From the NCBI RefSeq assembly GCF_000014965.1, contig NC_008554.1:1290001-1354000 (forward strand): a stretch of DNA of 64,000 nt, in the 5' to 3' direction. The position numbers and the translations under genes are program-made. Positions 33,586 through 44,236 of this stretch are shown here, one piece after another. Numbering within the stretch: the first letter of the stretch is position 1; each line of letters begins with the position of its first letter. This DNA comes from Syntrophobacter fumaroxidans MPOB (GTDB taxonomy: Bacteria > Desulfobacterota > Syntrophobacteria > Syntrophobacterales > Syntrophobacteraceae). A model generated the notes under the pieces. It made no database searches and was not told the origin of the DNA. It saw only the letters and a list, made by a program, of their open reading frames with translations.

Positions 33586-36500
33586 ATGTTCTCCAGATTC
33601 TTCATCGAGCGGCCCATCTTTGCCACCGTCGTTTCATCGATCATCGTGATAGCCGGCCTGGTATCGATGAAGGCCCTGCCCGTCTCGCAGTATCCCACCA
33701 TCACGCCGGTGCAGATCCAGGTGACGACCACCTACCCCGGCGCGGACTCGAAGACGGTGGGCGATTCCGTGGCGGCGCCGATCGAGGCTCAGATCAACGG
33801 CGTCGACAACATGCTCTACATGATCTCGACCAGCTCCAACACCGGCCAGCTGACGATCACCGTCTACTTCACTCTCGACACCGACCCCGACATCGCCCAG
33901 GTGCAGGTCCAGAACCGGGTGAACCTCGCCATGCCGCAACTGCCCGAGGCGGTGGCGCAATATGGCGTCGCGGTTCAGAAGAACTCCACCACATGGCTGA
34001 TGCTCATCGGGGTGAGCAACAAGGACGGCCGTTACAGCCCGGATTACGTTGCCAATTACGCCAACGTTTACGTGCTCGACGCCATAAAACGGGTCAATGG
34101 AGCGGGCCAGAGCCAAGTTTATTACGACGTGCCGGACCAGGCGATGCGCATCTGGATGAACCCGGACCGGATGGCCTCCCTCGGGATAACGACATCGGAC
34201 ATCCAGCAGGCGGTGGCCCAGCAAAACGCCCTGTACGGCGCCGGCCAGATCGGCCAGCAGCCCTCGGACGAATCCGTGGAGTTGACCTTCCCGGTCGTGA
34301 CCCAGCCTCCTTTCATCCAGCCGCGGCAATATGAAGACATTATTTTGCGCGCCGGACCGGACGGCAGCGCCCTTGTCCGCCTCAACGACGTCGCCCGCGT
34401 CGAAGTCGGCCGCAAGCAGTATATCCAGGATACCCGCCTTGACGGGATACCGGCGACCATCATCGCCGTCTACCAGCAACCGGGGGCCAACGCCCTGGCT
34501 GTCTGCAAGGCGGTCCGCCAAACCCTGGACGAGCTCAAAAGAACGATGCCCAGCGGCATCGAGTGCACGATCGCGCTCGACACCACGGATTTTGTCCGGC
34601 TCTCCATCGAGGAGATCATTCACACCCTGATCGCGGCCGTAATCCTCGTGGTGCTGGTCGTTTACCTCTTTCTCCAGAGCTTTCGCGCCACCGTCATCTG
34701 TTCGGTCGCCATCTTTGTTGCGCTCATCGGCACCTTCCCGGGCATGCTCGCCATGGGATTCTCGATCAACCTGCTGACCCTGTTCGGCCTCATCCTCGCC
34801 ATCGGCATGGTGGTCGACGACGCCATCGTCGTGGTCGAAAACGTCGAACGCAACATGGTGAAGTATCACCTTACGCCCCGAGAGGCCACGATTCGGTCCA
34901 TGGAGCAGATCGGAACCTCGTTGATCGCCGTGGTGCTGGTGATGGCATCGGTTTTCATCCCGGCCGCGTTTCTGCCCGGCACCACGGGACAGCTCTACAA
35001 GCAGTTCGCCGTCACCATCGTCATTTCGGTGGCGCTCTCGGGGTTCGTGGCGCTCACCCTCACCCCGGCCATGTGCGGGGTCCTGCTCAAGCACAGGCCC
35101 CCTCCGCAGCGCGGCCCCTTTGCCTGGTTCAACCGGCAATTCGACCGTTTCACCGCTGTCTTCGGCGATGCGGTGGTGTTCATGATCAGGCGCATGGGAG
35201 TGGCGTTCGTACTGCTCGCCGTGTTCATCGGAGGGCTTGCATACCTTTTCCGGACCATCCCGACGAGCTTCGTGCCGAACGAAGATCAGGGCTATTTGTT
35301 TCCCGTGTTCGTTCTGCCCGACGCATCGAGTATCAACCGCACCTCCGCGGCAACCGAAATCCTGGACGAGTTGTTCGCCCGGAACCCCGCCGTGGAGCAC
35401 AGGGTCGTTCTGAACGGCTTCAGCGTGCTCGACCTCCAGACCAAGAACAACGCGGCCACCCTTTTTATCATGCTCAAGGATTTCAAGGAGCGCTATGCTT
35501 CCGGGGATCGCGCCGCCAAGGAGAGCGCCCGGGCGGTCTTTGAGAACGTCGCGGCCGAGGCGCGGAGCAGATTCGCTACGGGGGTGCTCCTGCCGCTCTT
35601 CCCCGCGGCTATTCCCGGCATCGGAACGACGGACGGTTTCGAGTTCTGGATCCAGGATACGGGGGCCGGAGACCCGGTGCGCCTTTATGAGGTTACCCAG
35701 AAATTCCTTTCCAGGGCGCGCGGGCGGTCCGAGCTCGCGGGCCTGAGCTCGACCTTTCGCGCCTCCTCGCAGCAGCTCCGCGCGGAAGTGGACCGGTCCA
35801 AATCCGTGCTTCTGGGGGTTCCGATCGAAGACGTATACAGCGCGTTGCAGGCCCAGTTCGGTTCGATCACGGTGAGCCAGTTCAACCAGTTCAGCCGCGT
35901 GTGGAACGTGATCCTGCAGTCCGACGCTCCTTTCCGGAGCGACCCCATGGACATCACCAGCCTGTACACGAGATCCAACGACAATCAAATGGTTCCGCTT
36001 TCCGCGCTGGTCAAAACCGAATACGTTACGGGCCCCGACCTGGTGCCCCACTTCAACGGCTTCCCCGCCGCGCAGATCACGGGCTGCGCCGCCGCGGGCC
36101 ACAGCTCGGGAGATGCGATCGAAGCGATGGAGGAAACGGCGCGCGAGGTGCTGCCCGCGGAATACGATTTCGCATGGTCGGGCATGGCCTTCGAAGAAAA
36201 GAAAGCGGGGGCGACCTCAACGGCGGCGTTTGTCTTCAGTCTCATCATCGTCTTCCTCGTGCTCGCCGCTCAGTTCGAATCCTGGACGCTTCCGGGATCG
36301 GTCATGACGGCGGTGCCGTTCGGAATCCTCGGCGCGTTCATTTTCAACTGGCTGCGGGGCCTGGAAAACGACGTCTATTTCCAGATCGGCCTCCTGGTGC
36401 TCATCGGGCTTGGGGCAAAAAACGCGGTCCTTCGCGTGACCTTCGCCGTCGAGCTGCGCCGGCAGGGATTGTCGATCATGGACGCGACCATCAAGGCGGG

Positions 36501-36783
36501 CGAGGAGCGGCTGCGACCGATCATCATGACGTCCCTCGCCTTCATTCTGGGAGTGCTTCCGCTGGCGATCGCCACGGGAGCGGGCGCCAGCGCCCGCCAC
36601 TCCATCGGCACCGGCATCATGGGCGGCATGATCGGCGAAACCACCCTGGCCATGCTTTACGTGCCGCTCTTTTTCTACATTTTCGACCGGCTCGCCGAAC
36701 GCTCGCAGGCAAGGAAAGAAGAGATTCCGCCTGACAAACCGGGCGAGTATCCCGGCCCGGTCCTCGATCGGAATAATGTGTGA
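33586..36783 (+). CDS. RND multidrug efflux pump, inner-membrane subunit (first paralogue)
   Basis: 1065 residues, AcrB/MexB (HAE1) type, using proton flow to expel hydrophobic compounds. The start (FSRFFIERPIFATVV) and twelve-helix plan with two large periplasmic loops are typical. Proton-relay residues are present: D411-D412 in GMVVDDAIVVVEN and K945 in GLGAKNAVL. A downstream RLRPIIMTSLAFILG stretch carries the relay Arg. The neighbour at 36832 is a close paralogue, so the two may form homotrimers or a mixed pump as in MdtBC. Confidence 0.95.
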   Translation: MFSRFFIERPIFATVVSSIIVIAGLVSMKALPVSQYPTITPVQIQVTTTYPGADSKTVGDSVAAPIEAQINGVDNMLYMISTSSNTGQLTITVYFTLDTDPDIAQVQVQNRVNLAMPQLPEAVAQYGVAVQKNSTTWLMLIGVSNKDGRYSPDYVANYANVYVLDAIKRVNGAGQSQVYYDVPDQAMRIWMNPDRMASLGITTSDIQQAVAQQNALYGAGQIGQQPSDESVELTFPVVTQPPFIQPRQYEDIILRAGPDGSALVRLNDVARVEVGRKQYIQDTRLDGIPATIIAVYQQPGANALAVCKAVRQTLDELKRTMPSGIECTIALDTTDFVRLSIEEIIHTLIAAVILVVLVVYLFLQSFRATVICSVAIFVALIGTFPGMLAMGFSINLLTLFGLILAIGMVVDDAIVVVENVERNMVKYHLTPREATIRSMEQIGTSLIAVVLVMASVFIPAAFLPGTTGQLYKQFAVTIVISVALSGFVALTLTPAMCGVLLKHRPPPQRGPFAWFNRQFDRFTAVFGDAVVFMIRRMGVAFVLLAVFIGGLAYLFRTIPTSFVPNEDQGYLFPVFVLPDASSINRTSAATEILDELFARNPAVEHRVVLNGFSVLDLQTKNNAATLFIMLKDFKERYASGDRAAKESARAVFENVAAEARSRFATGVLLPLFPAAIPGIGTTDGFEFWIQDTGAGDPVRLYEVTQKFLSRARGRSELAGLSSTFRASSQQLRAEVDRSKSVLLGVPIEDVYSALQAQFGSITVSQFNQFSRVWNVILQSDAPFRSDPMDITSLYTRSNDNQMVPLSALVKTEYVTGPDLVPHFNGFPAAQITGCAAAGHSSGDAIEAMEETAREVLPAEYDFAWSGMAFEEKKAGATSTAAFVFSLIIVFLVLAAQFESWTLPGSVMTAVPFGILGAFIFNWLRGLENDVYFQIGLLVLIGLGAKNAVLRVTFAVELRRQGLSIMDATIKAGEERLRPIIMTSLAFILGVLPLAIATGAGASARHSIGTGIMGGMIGETTLAMLYVPLFFYIFDRLAERSQARKEEIPPDKPGEYPGPVLDRNNV

Positions 36784-36831
36784 CGCCCCGGTAAAGGGCA
36801 AAACCGGCTGGATTCGGGAGGCCACCACTCC

Positions 36832-39800
36832 ATGTTCTCCAAATTCTTCATCGAACGGCCCATTTTCGCCACGGTCGTTTCGCTCATCATCGTGATAGCA
36901 GGCCTGGTATCGATGAAGGCCCTGCCCGTTTCACAGTATCCCACCATCACGCCGGTGCAGATCCAGGTGACGACCACTTACCCCGGCGCGGACTCGAAGA
37001 CGGTCGGGGACTCCGTGGCGGCTCCCATCGAGGAGCAGATCAACGGCGTCGACAACATGCTCTACATGACCTCGACCAGTTCCAACACCGGCCAGCTGAC
37101 GATCACCGTTTTCTTCAGCCTCGACACCGACCCGGATATCGCCCAGGTACAGGTCCAGAACCGGGTGAACCTCGCCGCGCCGCAGCTGCCTGCGGCAGTG
37201 GTGCAGTATGGGGTTTCGGTGCAGAAAAAGTCGTCGAGCATGCTGATGATCATCGGAGTGACCAACAAGGACGGCCGTTTCAGCTCGGAATACGTCACCA
37301 ATTACGCCAATGTTTATGTGCTCGATGCGGTCAAACGGGTCAATGGAGCGGGCCAGGCGCAGATTTTCGGAGTGCCCGACCAGGCGATGCGCATTTGGAT
37401 GAACCCGGACCGGATGGCCTCCCTGGGGATAACGACAACGGATATTCAAAACGCGGTGACTCGTCAGAACGCCCTGTTCGGTGCCGGCCAGATCGGCCAG
37501 CAGCCCAATGCCGGCCACATTCAGCTCACGTTCCCGGTCGTGACCCAGCCTCCCTTCGTCCAGCCGTCGCAGTATGAAGACATCATTCTGCGCGGCAGCC
37601 GGGACGGCAGTGCCATTGTCCGACTCAAGGACGTCGCCCGCGCCGAAGTCGGCAGAAAGGCCTACGTCGACGACAACAGGTTGAACGGCGCTCCCTCGGC
37701 TCTCATCGCCGTCTATCAGCAACCGGGCGCAAACGGCCTCGATGTTTCCAAGGCCGTCCGCCAGACCCTGGAGAAGCTGAAACGCACGATGCCCGACGGC
37801 ATCGAATACCAAGTGGTTCTCGACACCACCGATTTCGTGCGGCTCTCCATCGAGGAGATCATTCACACCCTGATTGAGGCCATAATCCTCGTGGTGTTGG
37901 TCGTTTACCTCTTTCTCCAGAGCTTTCGCGCCACCGTCATCTGTTCGGTCGCCATCTTCGTGGCGCTCATCGGCACCTTCCCCGGCATGCTCGCTATGGG
38001 ATTCTCGATCAACCTGCTGACCCTGTTCGGCCTCATCCTCGCCATCGGGATGGTGGTCGACGACGCCATCGTCGTGGTCGAAAACGTCGAACGCAACATG
38101 GTGAAGTATCACCTCGCGCCCCGGGAAGCGACGATCCGGGCGATGGAGCAGATCGGCACATCCCTTATCGCCGTGGTGCTGGTGATGGCATCGGTTTTCA
38201 TCCCGGCCGCATTCCTGCCCGGCACCACGGGGCAGCTTTACAAGCAGTTCGCCATCACCATCGTCATTTCGGTGGCGCTCTCGGGGTTCGTGGCGCTCAC
38301 CCTCACCCCGGCCATGTGCGGGATCCTGCTCAAGCACAGGCCCCCTCCGCAACGCGGCCCCTTTGCCTGGTTCAACCGGCAGTTCGACCGCTTCACCGTT
38401 GCCTTCGGCAATGCGGTGGTGTTCATGATCAGGCGGATGGGGGTGGCCTTCGTGCTGCTCGCCGTATTGATCGGCGGGCTCGCATACCTGTTCCGGACCA
38501 CCCCGACGAGTTTCGTGCCCAATGAAGATCAGGGCTATTTGATGTCCATGATCGTTATGCCCGATGCCGCCAGCCTCAACCGCACCTCCCGCACCACGGA
38601 GGTGGTGGACGGCCTGTTCGCCGAAAATCCCGCCGTGGCCGACCGGGCGGTCGTGAACGGCTACAGCCTCATCGACGGTCAGTACAAGACAAACGTTGCG
38701 ACCATATTCGTGCCGCTCAAGGACTTCAAGGAACGCTACTCCTCCATCGAGCGCGCCCGAAGGGAAAACGCCAAAGCGGTCCTTCTGCAGGCTTTGTCGG
38801 ATGCGCGCAGGAAGATCAATACGGGGGTGTTCATTCCCATCGCTCCGCCGGCGATCCCCGGCATCGGAACTACGGGAGGCTTCGAATTCTGGATACAGGA
38901 CAAGAAGGCCGGAGTTCCGGAGCGGCTCTACGACGTAACGCAGGAATTTCTCGCCAAAGCCCGCCGGCGGTCCGAGCTGAGCGGCCTGAACTCGACATTC
39001 CGGGCCGTCTCGCAGCAGCTCCACGCGGAAGTCGACCGGTCCAAATCCGTGCTTCTCGGGGTTCCGGTTGCGGACGTCTACAGCACTTTGCAGGCTCAGT
39101 TCGGTTCGATCACGGTAAGCCAGTTCAACCAGTTCAGCCGTGTGTGGAACGTGGTCCTCCAGTCCGACGCCCCTTACCGAAAGGACCCGTCGGACATCAC
39201 GCGTCTCTACACGAGGTCCCGGGACAACCAGATGGTTCCCCTTTCGGCGGTGGTCGAGACCAGGTATGTCACCGGCCCCGATCTGGTGCCGCATTTCAAC
39301 GGCTTCCCCGCCGCGCAGGTCACGGGTTCCGCCGCCGTGGGCTACAGCTCGGGCGACGCCATCAAGGTGATGGAAGAGACGGCGCGCGAGGTGCTCCCCG
39401 ACGGCTATGACTTCGCCTGGTCGGGCATGGCCTTCGAGGAGAAGAAGGCGGGCGCGACCTCGATGGCCGCCTTCGCCTTCGGCCTGATCATCGTTTTTCT
39501 CGTGCTGGCCGCCCAGTTCGAGTCCTGGACGCTTCCGGGATCGGTCATGACGGCGGTGCCCTTCGGGATCCTCGGCGCGCTCGCGTTCAACTGGCTGCGG
39601 GGCCTGGAAAACGACGTCTATTTCCAGATCGGTCTCCTGGTGCTCATCGGGCTCGGGGCCAAAAACGCGGTCCTTCGCGTGACCTTCGCCGTCGAGCTGC
39701 GTCAACAGGGATTGTCGATCATGGACGCGACCATCAAGGCGGGCGAGGAGCGGCTGCGACCGATCATCATGACTTCGCTCGCCTTCATCCTGGGGGTGCT

Positions 39801-40023
39801 TCCGCTGGCCATCGCCACGGGAGCGGGCGCCAACGCCCGCCACTCCATCGGCACGGGCATCATGGGCGGCATGATCGGCGAAACCACTCTGGCCATGCTT
39901 TACGTGCCGCTCTTTTTCTATATCTTCGACCGGCTCGCCGAACGCTCCTCGGGGAAGAAGAAGACCTCACCCGGGGAGGGATCGCCGCCGCCCACGCTCC
40001 ATGAGAGCCCGGAGGTCAACTGA
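36832..40023 (+). CDS. RND multidrug efflux pump, inner-membrane subunit (second paralogue)
   Basis: 1063 residues, starting 48 bases after the first pump. It keeps the relay residues D410-D411 and K944. Membrane segments are almost identical to the first copy even at DNA level (for example 37850-38380 against 34610-35130), while the docking and pore loops differ more (38520-38850 against 35280-35600). This fits tandem duplication followed by divergence of substrate regions. It ends one base before the start of the outer-membrane factor gene. Confidence 0.95.
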   Translation: MFSKFFIERPIFATVVSLIIVIAGLVSMKALPVSQYPTITPVQIQVTTTYPGADSKTVGDSVAAPIEEQINGVDNMLYMTSTSSNTGQLTITVFFSLDTDPDIAQVQVQNRVNLAAPQLPAAVVQYGVSVQKKSSSMLMIIGVTNKDGRFSSEYVTNYANVYVLDAVKRVNGAGQAQIFGVPDQAMRIWMNPDRMASLGITTTDIQNAVTRQNALFGAGQIGQQPNAGHIQLTFPVVTQPPFVQPSQYEDIILRGSRDGSAIVRLKDVARAEVGRKAYVDDNRLNGAPSALIAVYQQPGANGLDVSKAVRQTLEKLKRTMPDGIEYQVVLDTTDFVRLSIEEIIHTLIEAIILVVLVVYLFLQSFRATVICSVAIFVALIGTFPGMLAMGFSINLLTLFGLILAIGMVVDDAIVVVENVERNMVKYHLAPREATIRAMEQIGTSLIAVVLVMASVFIPAAFLPGTTGQLYKQFAITIVISVALSGFVALTLTPAMCGILLKHRPPPQRGPFAWFNRQFDRFTVAFGNAVVFMIRRMGVAFVLLAVLIGGLAYLFRTTPTSFVPNEDQGYLMSMIVMPDAASLNRTSRTTEVVDGLFAENPAVADRAVVNGYSLIDGQYKTNVATIFVPLKDFKERYSSIERARRENAKAVLLQALSDARRKINTGVFIPIAPPAIPGIGTTGGFEFWIQDKKAGVPERLYDVTQEFLAKARRRSELSGLNSTFRAVSQQLHAEVDRSKSVLLGVPVADVYSTLQAQFGSITVSQFNQFSRVWNVVLQSDAPYRKDPSDITRLYTRSRDNQMVPLSAVVETRYVTGPDLVPHFNGFPAAQVTGSAAVGYSSGDAIKVMEETAREVLPDGYDFAWSGMAFEEKKAGATSMAAFAFGLIIVFLVLAAQFESWTLPGSVMTAVPFGILGALAFNWLRGLENDVYFQIGLLVLIGLGAKNAVLRVTFAVELRQQGLSIMDATIKAGEERLRPIIMTSLAFILGVLPLAIATGAGANARHSIGTGIMGGMIGETTLAMLYVPLFFYIFDRLAERSSGKKKTSPGEGSPPPTLHESPEVN

Positions 40024-40024
40024 T

Positions 40025-41515
40025 ATGCGCCGTTTCGCCCTCACGGCCCTTGCCGTCCTCCTTGCCGGCTGTACGCTCGGTCCCGACTATCGCCGCCCCG
40101 CCGTGGACGTCATGCCGTCCTACCGCTTCGAAGAGCGGGAAACGCGCGACACGGCCAACACCGACTGGTGGAAGGAGTTCCAGGACCCGGTGCTGGATTC
40201 GCTCATTGCCGAAGCGCTTGCCAACAACAGGAACGTCAGGATCGCCGCCGCCAACATCGATCAGGCGGCCGGAGTGCTGATGCAGACCCGCGCTCCGCTC
40301 TTTCCCCAGGTGAGCTACAGCGGGAGCGCAACGCGGCGGCGAGCGAGCGAACGCGGTTCCGACGTCCTGTCCGGCTTTGTTTCCAACCCTCGGAACTCCT
40401 TCGAGCTGCTGGCCGGGGCCAACTGGGAGATCGATCTGTGGGGACGCATCCGAAGGCTGTCCGAGGCCGCGCGGGCGAACCTGCTGGCGAGCGAGGAAGC
40501 CCGTCGCGGGGTGGTGCTCTCCCTGGTGGCCTCCGTTGCGGGCACATACATTCAGCTTCGCGGACTCGACGACCAACTCGAGATTTCACGGCGCACGCTC
40601 GCCGTTTACGGGGAGTCGCTCCGGCTGTTCGAGCTGCAGTTCGCCCATGGGCAGGTCTCGCAAATGACCGTGGAGCAGGCCCGTTCGCAGTACGAGACGG
40701 CGGCGGCCACGATCCCGCAGATCGAGTCGCAGATCGCTCAGACCGAAAACGGTCTGTCCACCCTGCTCGGCCGAAACCCCGGCCCCGTCGATCGGGGGAA
40801 ATCCATTCGCGAGTTGACACCGCCGGCTATCCCTTCGGGACTCCCGTCGCAGCTGCTGGAGCGCCGCCCCGACCTGGCGCAGGCCGAGCAGAACCTCATT
40901 GCCGCCAACGCTCAAATTGGAGCGGCCAAGGCTCTCTACTTTCCCGCCATCTCGCTCACCGCCGCCCTAGGCACCCAGAGCTCCGAGCTCTCCGATCTTT
41001 TCAAGGGACCCGCAAGAACCTGGAGTTACGCGGGGTCTTTCACGGGACCGATTTTCACGGCCGGGGCCATCGCCGGACAGGTGAAGCAGGCCGAAGCCAT
41101 GCAAAAGGCGGCTCTTGAGAGCTATCAAAATGCGATTTTGAACGCATTCAGCGATGTCGAAAGTGCACTCGTCGCGCGCCGGAAGCTCTCGGAACAACTG
41201 GAGGCCCAGGAGGCGCTCGTGAGGACGCTCAAGGAATACGACCGCCTGGCCTGGCTGCAGTACAACGGGGGATACACGCCTTACCTCACGGTACTCACCG
41301 CCGAGACGCAGCTTTTCCCCGCGGAGCTCACCACCTCCGAGGTGAGGACCGCCTTGATGGCGGCGTATGTGAATATTTACAAAGTCATGGGAGGAGGCTG
41401 GGTGAACAGGGCGGATGCGCTTACCCGGGAAGCCCCCGCGGCCGCGCCTTTGGGGCTCGACCCCCCTGCCGCGGCCGCCTCGACGGCTTCCTCGAAGGCC
41501 AAAACTGAAGAGTGA
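40025..41515 (+). CDS. RND outer-membrane factor, NodT/OprM-type lipoprotein
   Basis: 496 residues. A short lipoprotein signal ends in LLAGC, followed by TLGPDYRRP, the usual start of NodT-family channels. Two OEP (TolC-like) repeats follow, with DTANTDWWKEFQDPVLDSLIAEAL near the start and LLERRPDLAQAEQNLIAANAQIGAAKA in the middle. It forms the trimeric outer-membrane duct for the pumps upstream. The ATG at 40025 is chosen because it gives a proper lipoprotein signal. The C-terminus is Ala/Pro-rich. Confidence 0.94.
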   Translation: MRRFALTALAVLLAGCTLGPDYRRPAVDVMPSYRFEERETRDTANTDWWKEFQDPVLDSLIAEALANNRNVRIAAANIDQAAGVLMQTRAPLFPQVSYSGSATRRRASERGSDVLSGFVSNPRNSFELLAGANWEIDLWGRIRRLSEAARANLLASEEARRGVVLSLVASVAGTYIQLRGLDDQLEISRRTLAVYGESLRLFELQFAHGQVSQMTVEQARSQYETAAATIPQIESQIAQTENGLSTLLGRNPGPVDRGKSIRELTPPAIPSGLPSQLLERRPDLAQAEQNLIAANAQIGAAKALYFPAISLTAALGTQSSELSDLFKGPARTWSYAGSFTGPIFTAGAIAGQVKQAEAMQKAALESYQNAILNAFSDVESALVARRKLSEQLEAQEALVRTLKEYDRLAWLQYNGGYTPYLTVLTAETQLFPAELTTSEVRTALMAAYVNIYKVMGGGWVNRADALTREAPAAAPLGLDPPAAAASTASSKAKTEE

Positions 41516-41749
41516 CCCTCAGGCGCGAACTTAACGGCATTTGAATTATTCCTGTTTCCTTTTGACAGGAGCGATGGCTCTCTTGCCCGTCTTGAACGTA
41601 AATCGGCACAGAAACCGCCTGCGCGGTCTTCCTGGACGCCAATTCACCTTTAACTCCTGAATTTTCTTTAACTTGATAATAAGCTCTCATTGTGCCGTTT
41701 ATTCCGGTATACCGTTTATTCTGCACATGATGCGAATGGAGGTTGCCGC

Positions 41750-42955
41750 GTGAGAAAGTGCTCCTGGTTTATCCTTGTCTTGACGGTCTTTGTTTTGGCG
41801 GTGCCGGCAGGCCAGGCCTTTTCGGGTCGATGCGATGCCTCGAACGATTATGCCGGCGAGCGCTTCCCGGCAGCAGACGAAACGGGCGATGAAAACGGTT
41901 ATTGTCTTGCCGACGATTTCACGCCTCTGTTCTCGTCCTCGATACCGGACATTCTGCAGGCTTCCGAGCCTCCCACGGGCAATCCGGACGGGCGATGCTC
42001 CATCCCCGAGGCGGCCAGGGAGGAGGATGTTTCCCACCCGGACCGTGTGATCGGCAACGGGACCCCCCGGAGCTGCACGAGCACCGCCGTCGTTGCGGCG
42101 GTGGCCAGGGGAGGCGTCATCACCTTCAACTGCGGGCCGGAGCCGGTCACTATCGTTATGAAGAGAACGGCCAAGGTGTTCAACGACACCGGACCCCGGA
42201 TCGTGATCGACGGCGGCGGAAAGGTCACCCTGAGCGGCGACGGCGCCCGGCGCATCCTGTATATGAACACGTGTGACCCCAACCAGGTCTGGACCACCGA
42301 TCATTGCGACAACCAGGATCATCCGCAGCTCACCGTCCAGAACCTGACCTTCGTGGACGGCAATTCCAAAGCCGACAAGACTTATGACGGCGGCGGGGCC
42401 ATCTGGGTCCGGGGGGGACGGTTCAAGATCGTCAAGTCGCGGTTTTTCAGAAACGTCTGCGCCTCCACGGGGCCTGACGTGGGCGGCGCGGCCGTGCGGG
42501 TGTTCAGCCAGTACATGGGGAAACCGGTCTACATCGTGAAAAGCACCTTCGGCGGGGCCGCGGGCTACGGCAATGTCGGCTCCAACGGCGGCGGAATAAG
42601 CAGCATCGGGGTCTCCTACACGGTTATAAATTCACTTTTCACGCATAACAGGGCCATCGGTTACGGCGCCAATCCGAAGGAACCCGGCACCCCGGGAGGC
42701 GGCAGCGGCGGGGCCATCTACAACGACGGGAATCTGTTCAGGCTCAGACTGTGCGGGACAAAGATCCAGAACAACCGCGCCCGGGAAGGAGGAGGCGCCA
42801 TCTTTTTCGTCAGCAACGATCGCAGCGGCACGCTGACCATCAGGAAATCGGTGTTGCGAAACAATCCCAGCCTTGGATTCGAAACTCCCGGCTACCCCGG
42901 CATCTTCTACCTCGGGAACGGCGACCCGGTGGTGATCGATTCCATTATCGAATAG
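41750..42955 (+). CDS. Secreted right-handed beta-helix protein
   Basis: 401 residues. GTG at 41750 follows ATGGAGGTTGCC, which fixes the start. A signal peptide (WFILVLTVFVLAVPAGQAFS) is followed by a region with repeated Gly/Asn-rich turns (VIDGGGKVTLSGDGARRI, LTVQNLTFVDGNS, YDGGGAIWVRGG, NNRAREGGGAIFF), the pattern of parallel beta-helix proteins such as polymorphic outer-membrane or pectate-lyase-like proteins. No autotransporter barrel is present. The ligand or substrate is unknown. It stands 234 bases after the RND operon. Confidence 0.82.
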   Translation: MRKCSWFILVLTVFVLAVPAGQAFSGRCDASNDYAGERFPAADETGDENGYCLADDFTPLFSSSIPDILQASEPPTGNPDGRCSIPEAAREEDVSHPDRVIGNGTPRSCTSTAVVAAVARGGVITFNCGPEPVTIVMKRTAKVFNDTGPRIVIDGGGKVTLSGDGARRILYMNTCDPNQVWTTDHCDNQDHPQLTVQNLTFVDGNSKADKTYDGGGAIWVRGGRFKIVKSRFFRNVCASTGPDVGGAAVRVFSQYMGKPVYIVKSTFGGAAGYGNVGSNGGGISSIGVSYTVINSLFTHNRAIGYGANPKEPGTPGGGSGGAIYNDGNLFRLRLCGTKIQNNRAREGGGAIFFVSNDRSGTLTIRKSVLRNNPSLGFETPGYPGIFYLGNGDPVVIDSIIE

Positions 42956-43496
42956 GCCCGGGGTCAAACCTACACTTTTCACATTTCTCCATGAGCCGGC
43001 CGAAGGCTAGCAACGCAACATGAAAATCCCTCAGGTCGAGGGCACGATCACACGACATAGGATGGGTCCTCATTCCTGTTGACCTTTGCGGACCCTCTCG
43101 CATTATGCACCACTCTGAGGTGGGCGTTCGCCCATATTGACGAAAAAACATCGAGTCTCCAGAGGCTCATTGTGAGGCTCATCGTTTGTTTCCGTCGGGA
43201 GCGGAGACGAGGCACGGCAGCCTTCCGACCGCATCAGGTTCATTCTTTCCACGCTCCTTATACAAAAAAGGTTCTTGCTCCTGAAACACCAACTCGTCTA
43301 ACATTCCCGAGGTAATGCTCAGGTCGCGGGACACCGCGAAGCATGGAAACGTGCGTTTTCCGGGGCAGTATTCGAGAACCTGTCACGGGGTTCCGGCCGT
43401 GACTGCGGAGCAATGCGAGGCAGTTGTGCAGGGTTGTTGTACTTCAGCATTTCGTGAATGTGTCTGGAGAGGAATTCGCCGGGAGAAATCATCGAG
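42956..43496. other. Intergenic region, possibly with a decayed repeat
   Basis: About 540 bases without a supported gene. The phrase starting at 42957 (CCCGGGGTCAAACCTACACT) resembles short ends of REP/RAYT-type or insertion-linked repeats known from related bacteria, but only one copy is seen here. Confidence 0.3.
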
Positions 43497-44222
43497 ATGA
43501 AAGCGCTTATTGAGGCCGACGGAATCGTTGAGCAAGTCCTGAACGTTGTAGCACCCGGGCAGCCCGTTTCGAGAAGGAGGGTGTTGAAGCTTTGCGGGGC
43601 CACGATCGCCGGGATGGCTTCGTGGCACTTCTTTGGAATGGGCGGCGGAATCAGTGCTCCGCTGATCATCACGGAACAGGCCGGCGGACTGGTGGTCGCC
43701 GATCCCACGAGATGTGTCGGCTGCCGCAGATGCGAACTTGCCTGCACCGAGTTCAACGACGGAAAATCATCCCCCGGGACAGCCCGGATAAAGGTGAGGC
43801 GAAATTTGAATTTCGGCCCCGCGGGGCTCTACACCGGGCAATGCACCGACGGGAACTGGGGAAGCGGCCTGATCGTTCAGGACTTTTGCAAGCAGTGTCC
43901 CCATCCCGTTCCCTGTGCCGACGCCTGTCCCAATGCAGCCATCGAAGTGAAACCGCCCGTGAACGCCAGGGTCGTCAACCCGGACAGGTGCACCGGCTGC
44001 AAAGTATGCCTGAAAGCCTGTCCGTGGGAGATGATGTCGTTCGATCCGGAAACAAACAAGGCCACCAAGTGTTTTCTGTGCGAAGGCAAGCCGAAATGCG
44101 TGGAGGCATGTCCGGCGGAGGCGCTGACGTACGTGTCCTGGGTTGACCTGACCGGCAAGGTCCCGTCCCGGACGACTCCCGTTTCGAATCGATCCGTGGC
44201 ATGCATCGATTGCCACAAGTGA
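43497..44222 (+). CDS. TAT-type ferredoxin-like protein with four [4Fe-4S] motifs (YdhY-like)
   Basis: 241 residues. A twin-arginine-type motif (SRRRVLKLCGATIAGMA) lies near residues 27-43, so export in folded form is possible. Cys motifs are CVGCRRCELAC, CKQCPHPVPCADACP, CTGCKVCLKACP and CFLCEGKPKCVEACP, enough for four clusters, as in the DmsB/YdhY group. It is followed 14 bases later by an aldehyde-oxidoreductase-family gene, so it is the likely electron acceptor of that enzyme. GGGAGA lies about 10 bases before the ATG. Confidence 0.85.
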   Translation: MKALIEADGIVEQVLNVVAPGQPVSRRRVLKLCGATIAGMASWHFFGMGGGISAPLIITEQAGGLVVADPTRCVGCRRCELACTEFNDGKSSPGTARIKVRRNLNFGPAGLYTGQCTDGNWGSGLIVQDFCKQCPHPVPCADACPNAAIEVKPPVNARVVNPDRCTGCKVCLKACPWEMMSFDPETNKATKCFLCEGKPKCVEACPAEALTYVSWVDLTGKVPSRTTPVSNRSVACIDCHK

Positions 44223-44236
44223 GAGCAGAGGAAAGC

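Noticed and set aside
36931-39843. 970-residue reverse frame over the second RND pump
   Set aside because: Antisense shadow; a similar one covers the first pump. It has no protein-like domain.
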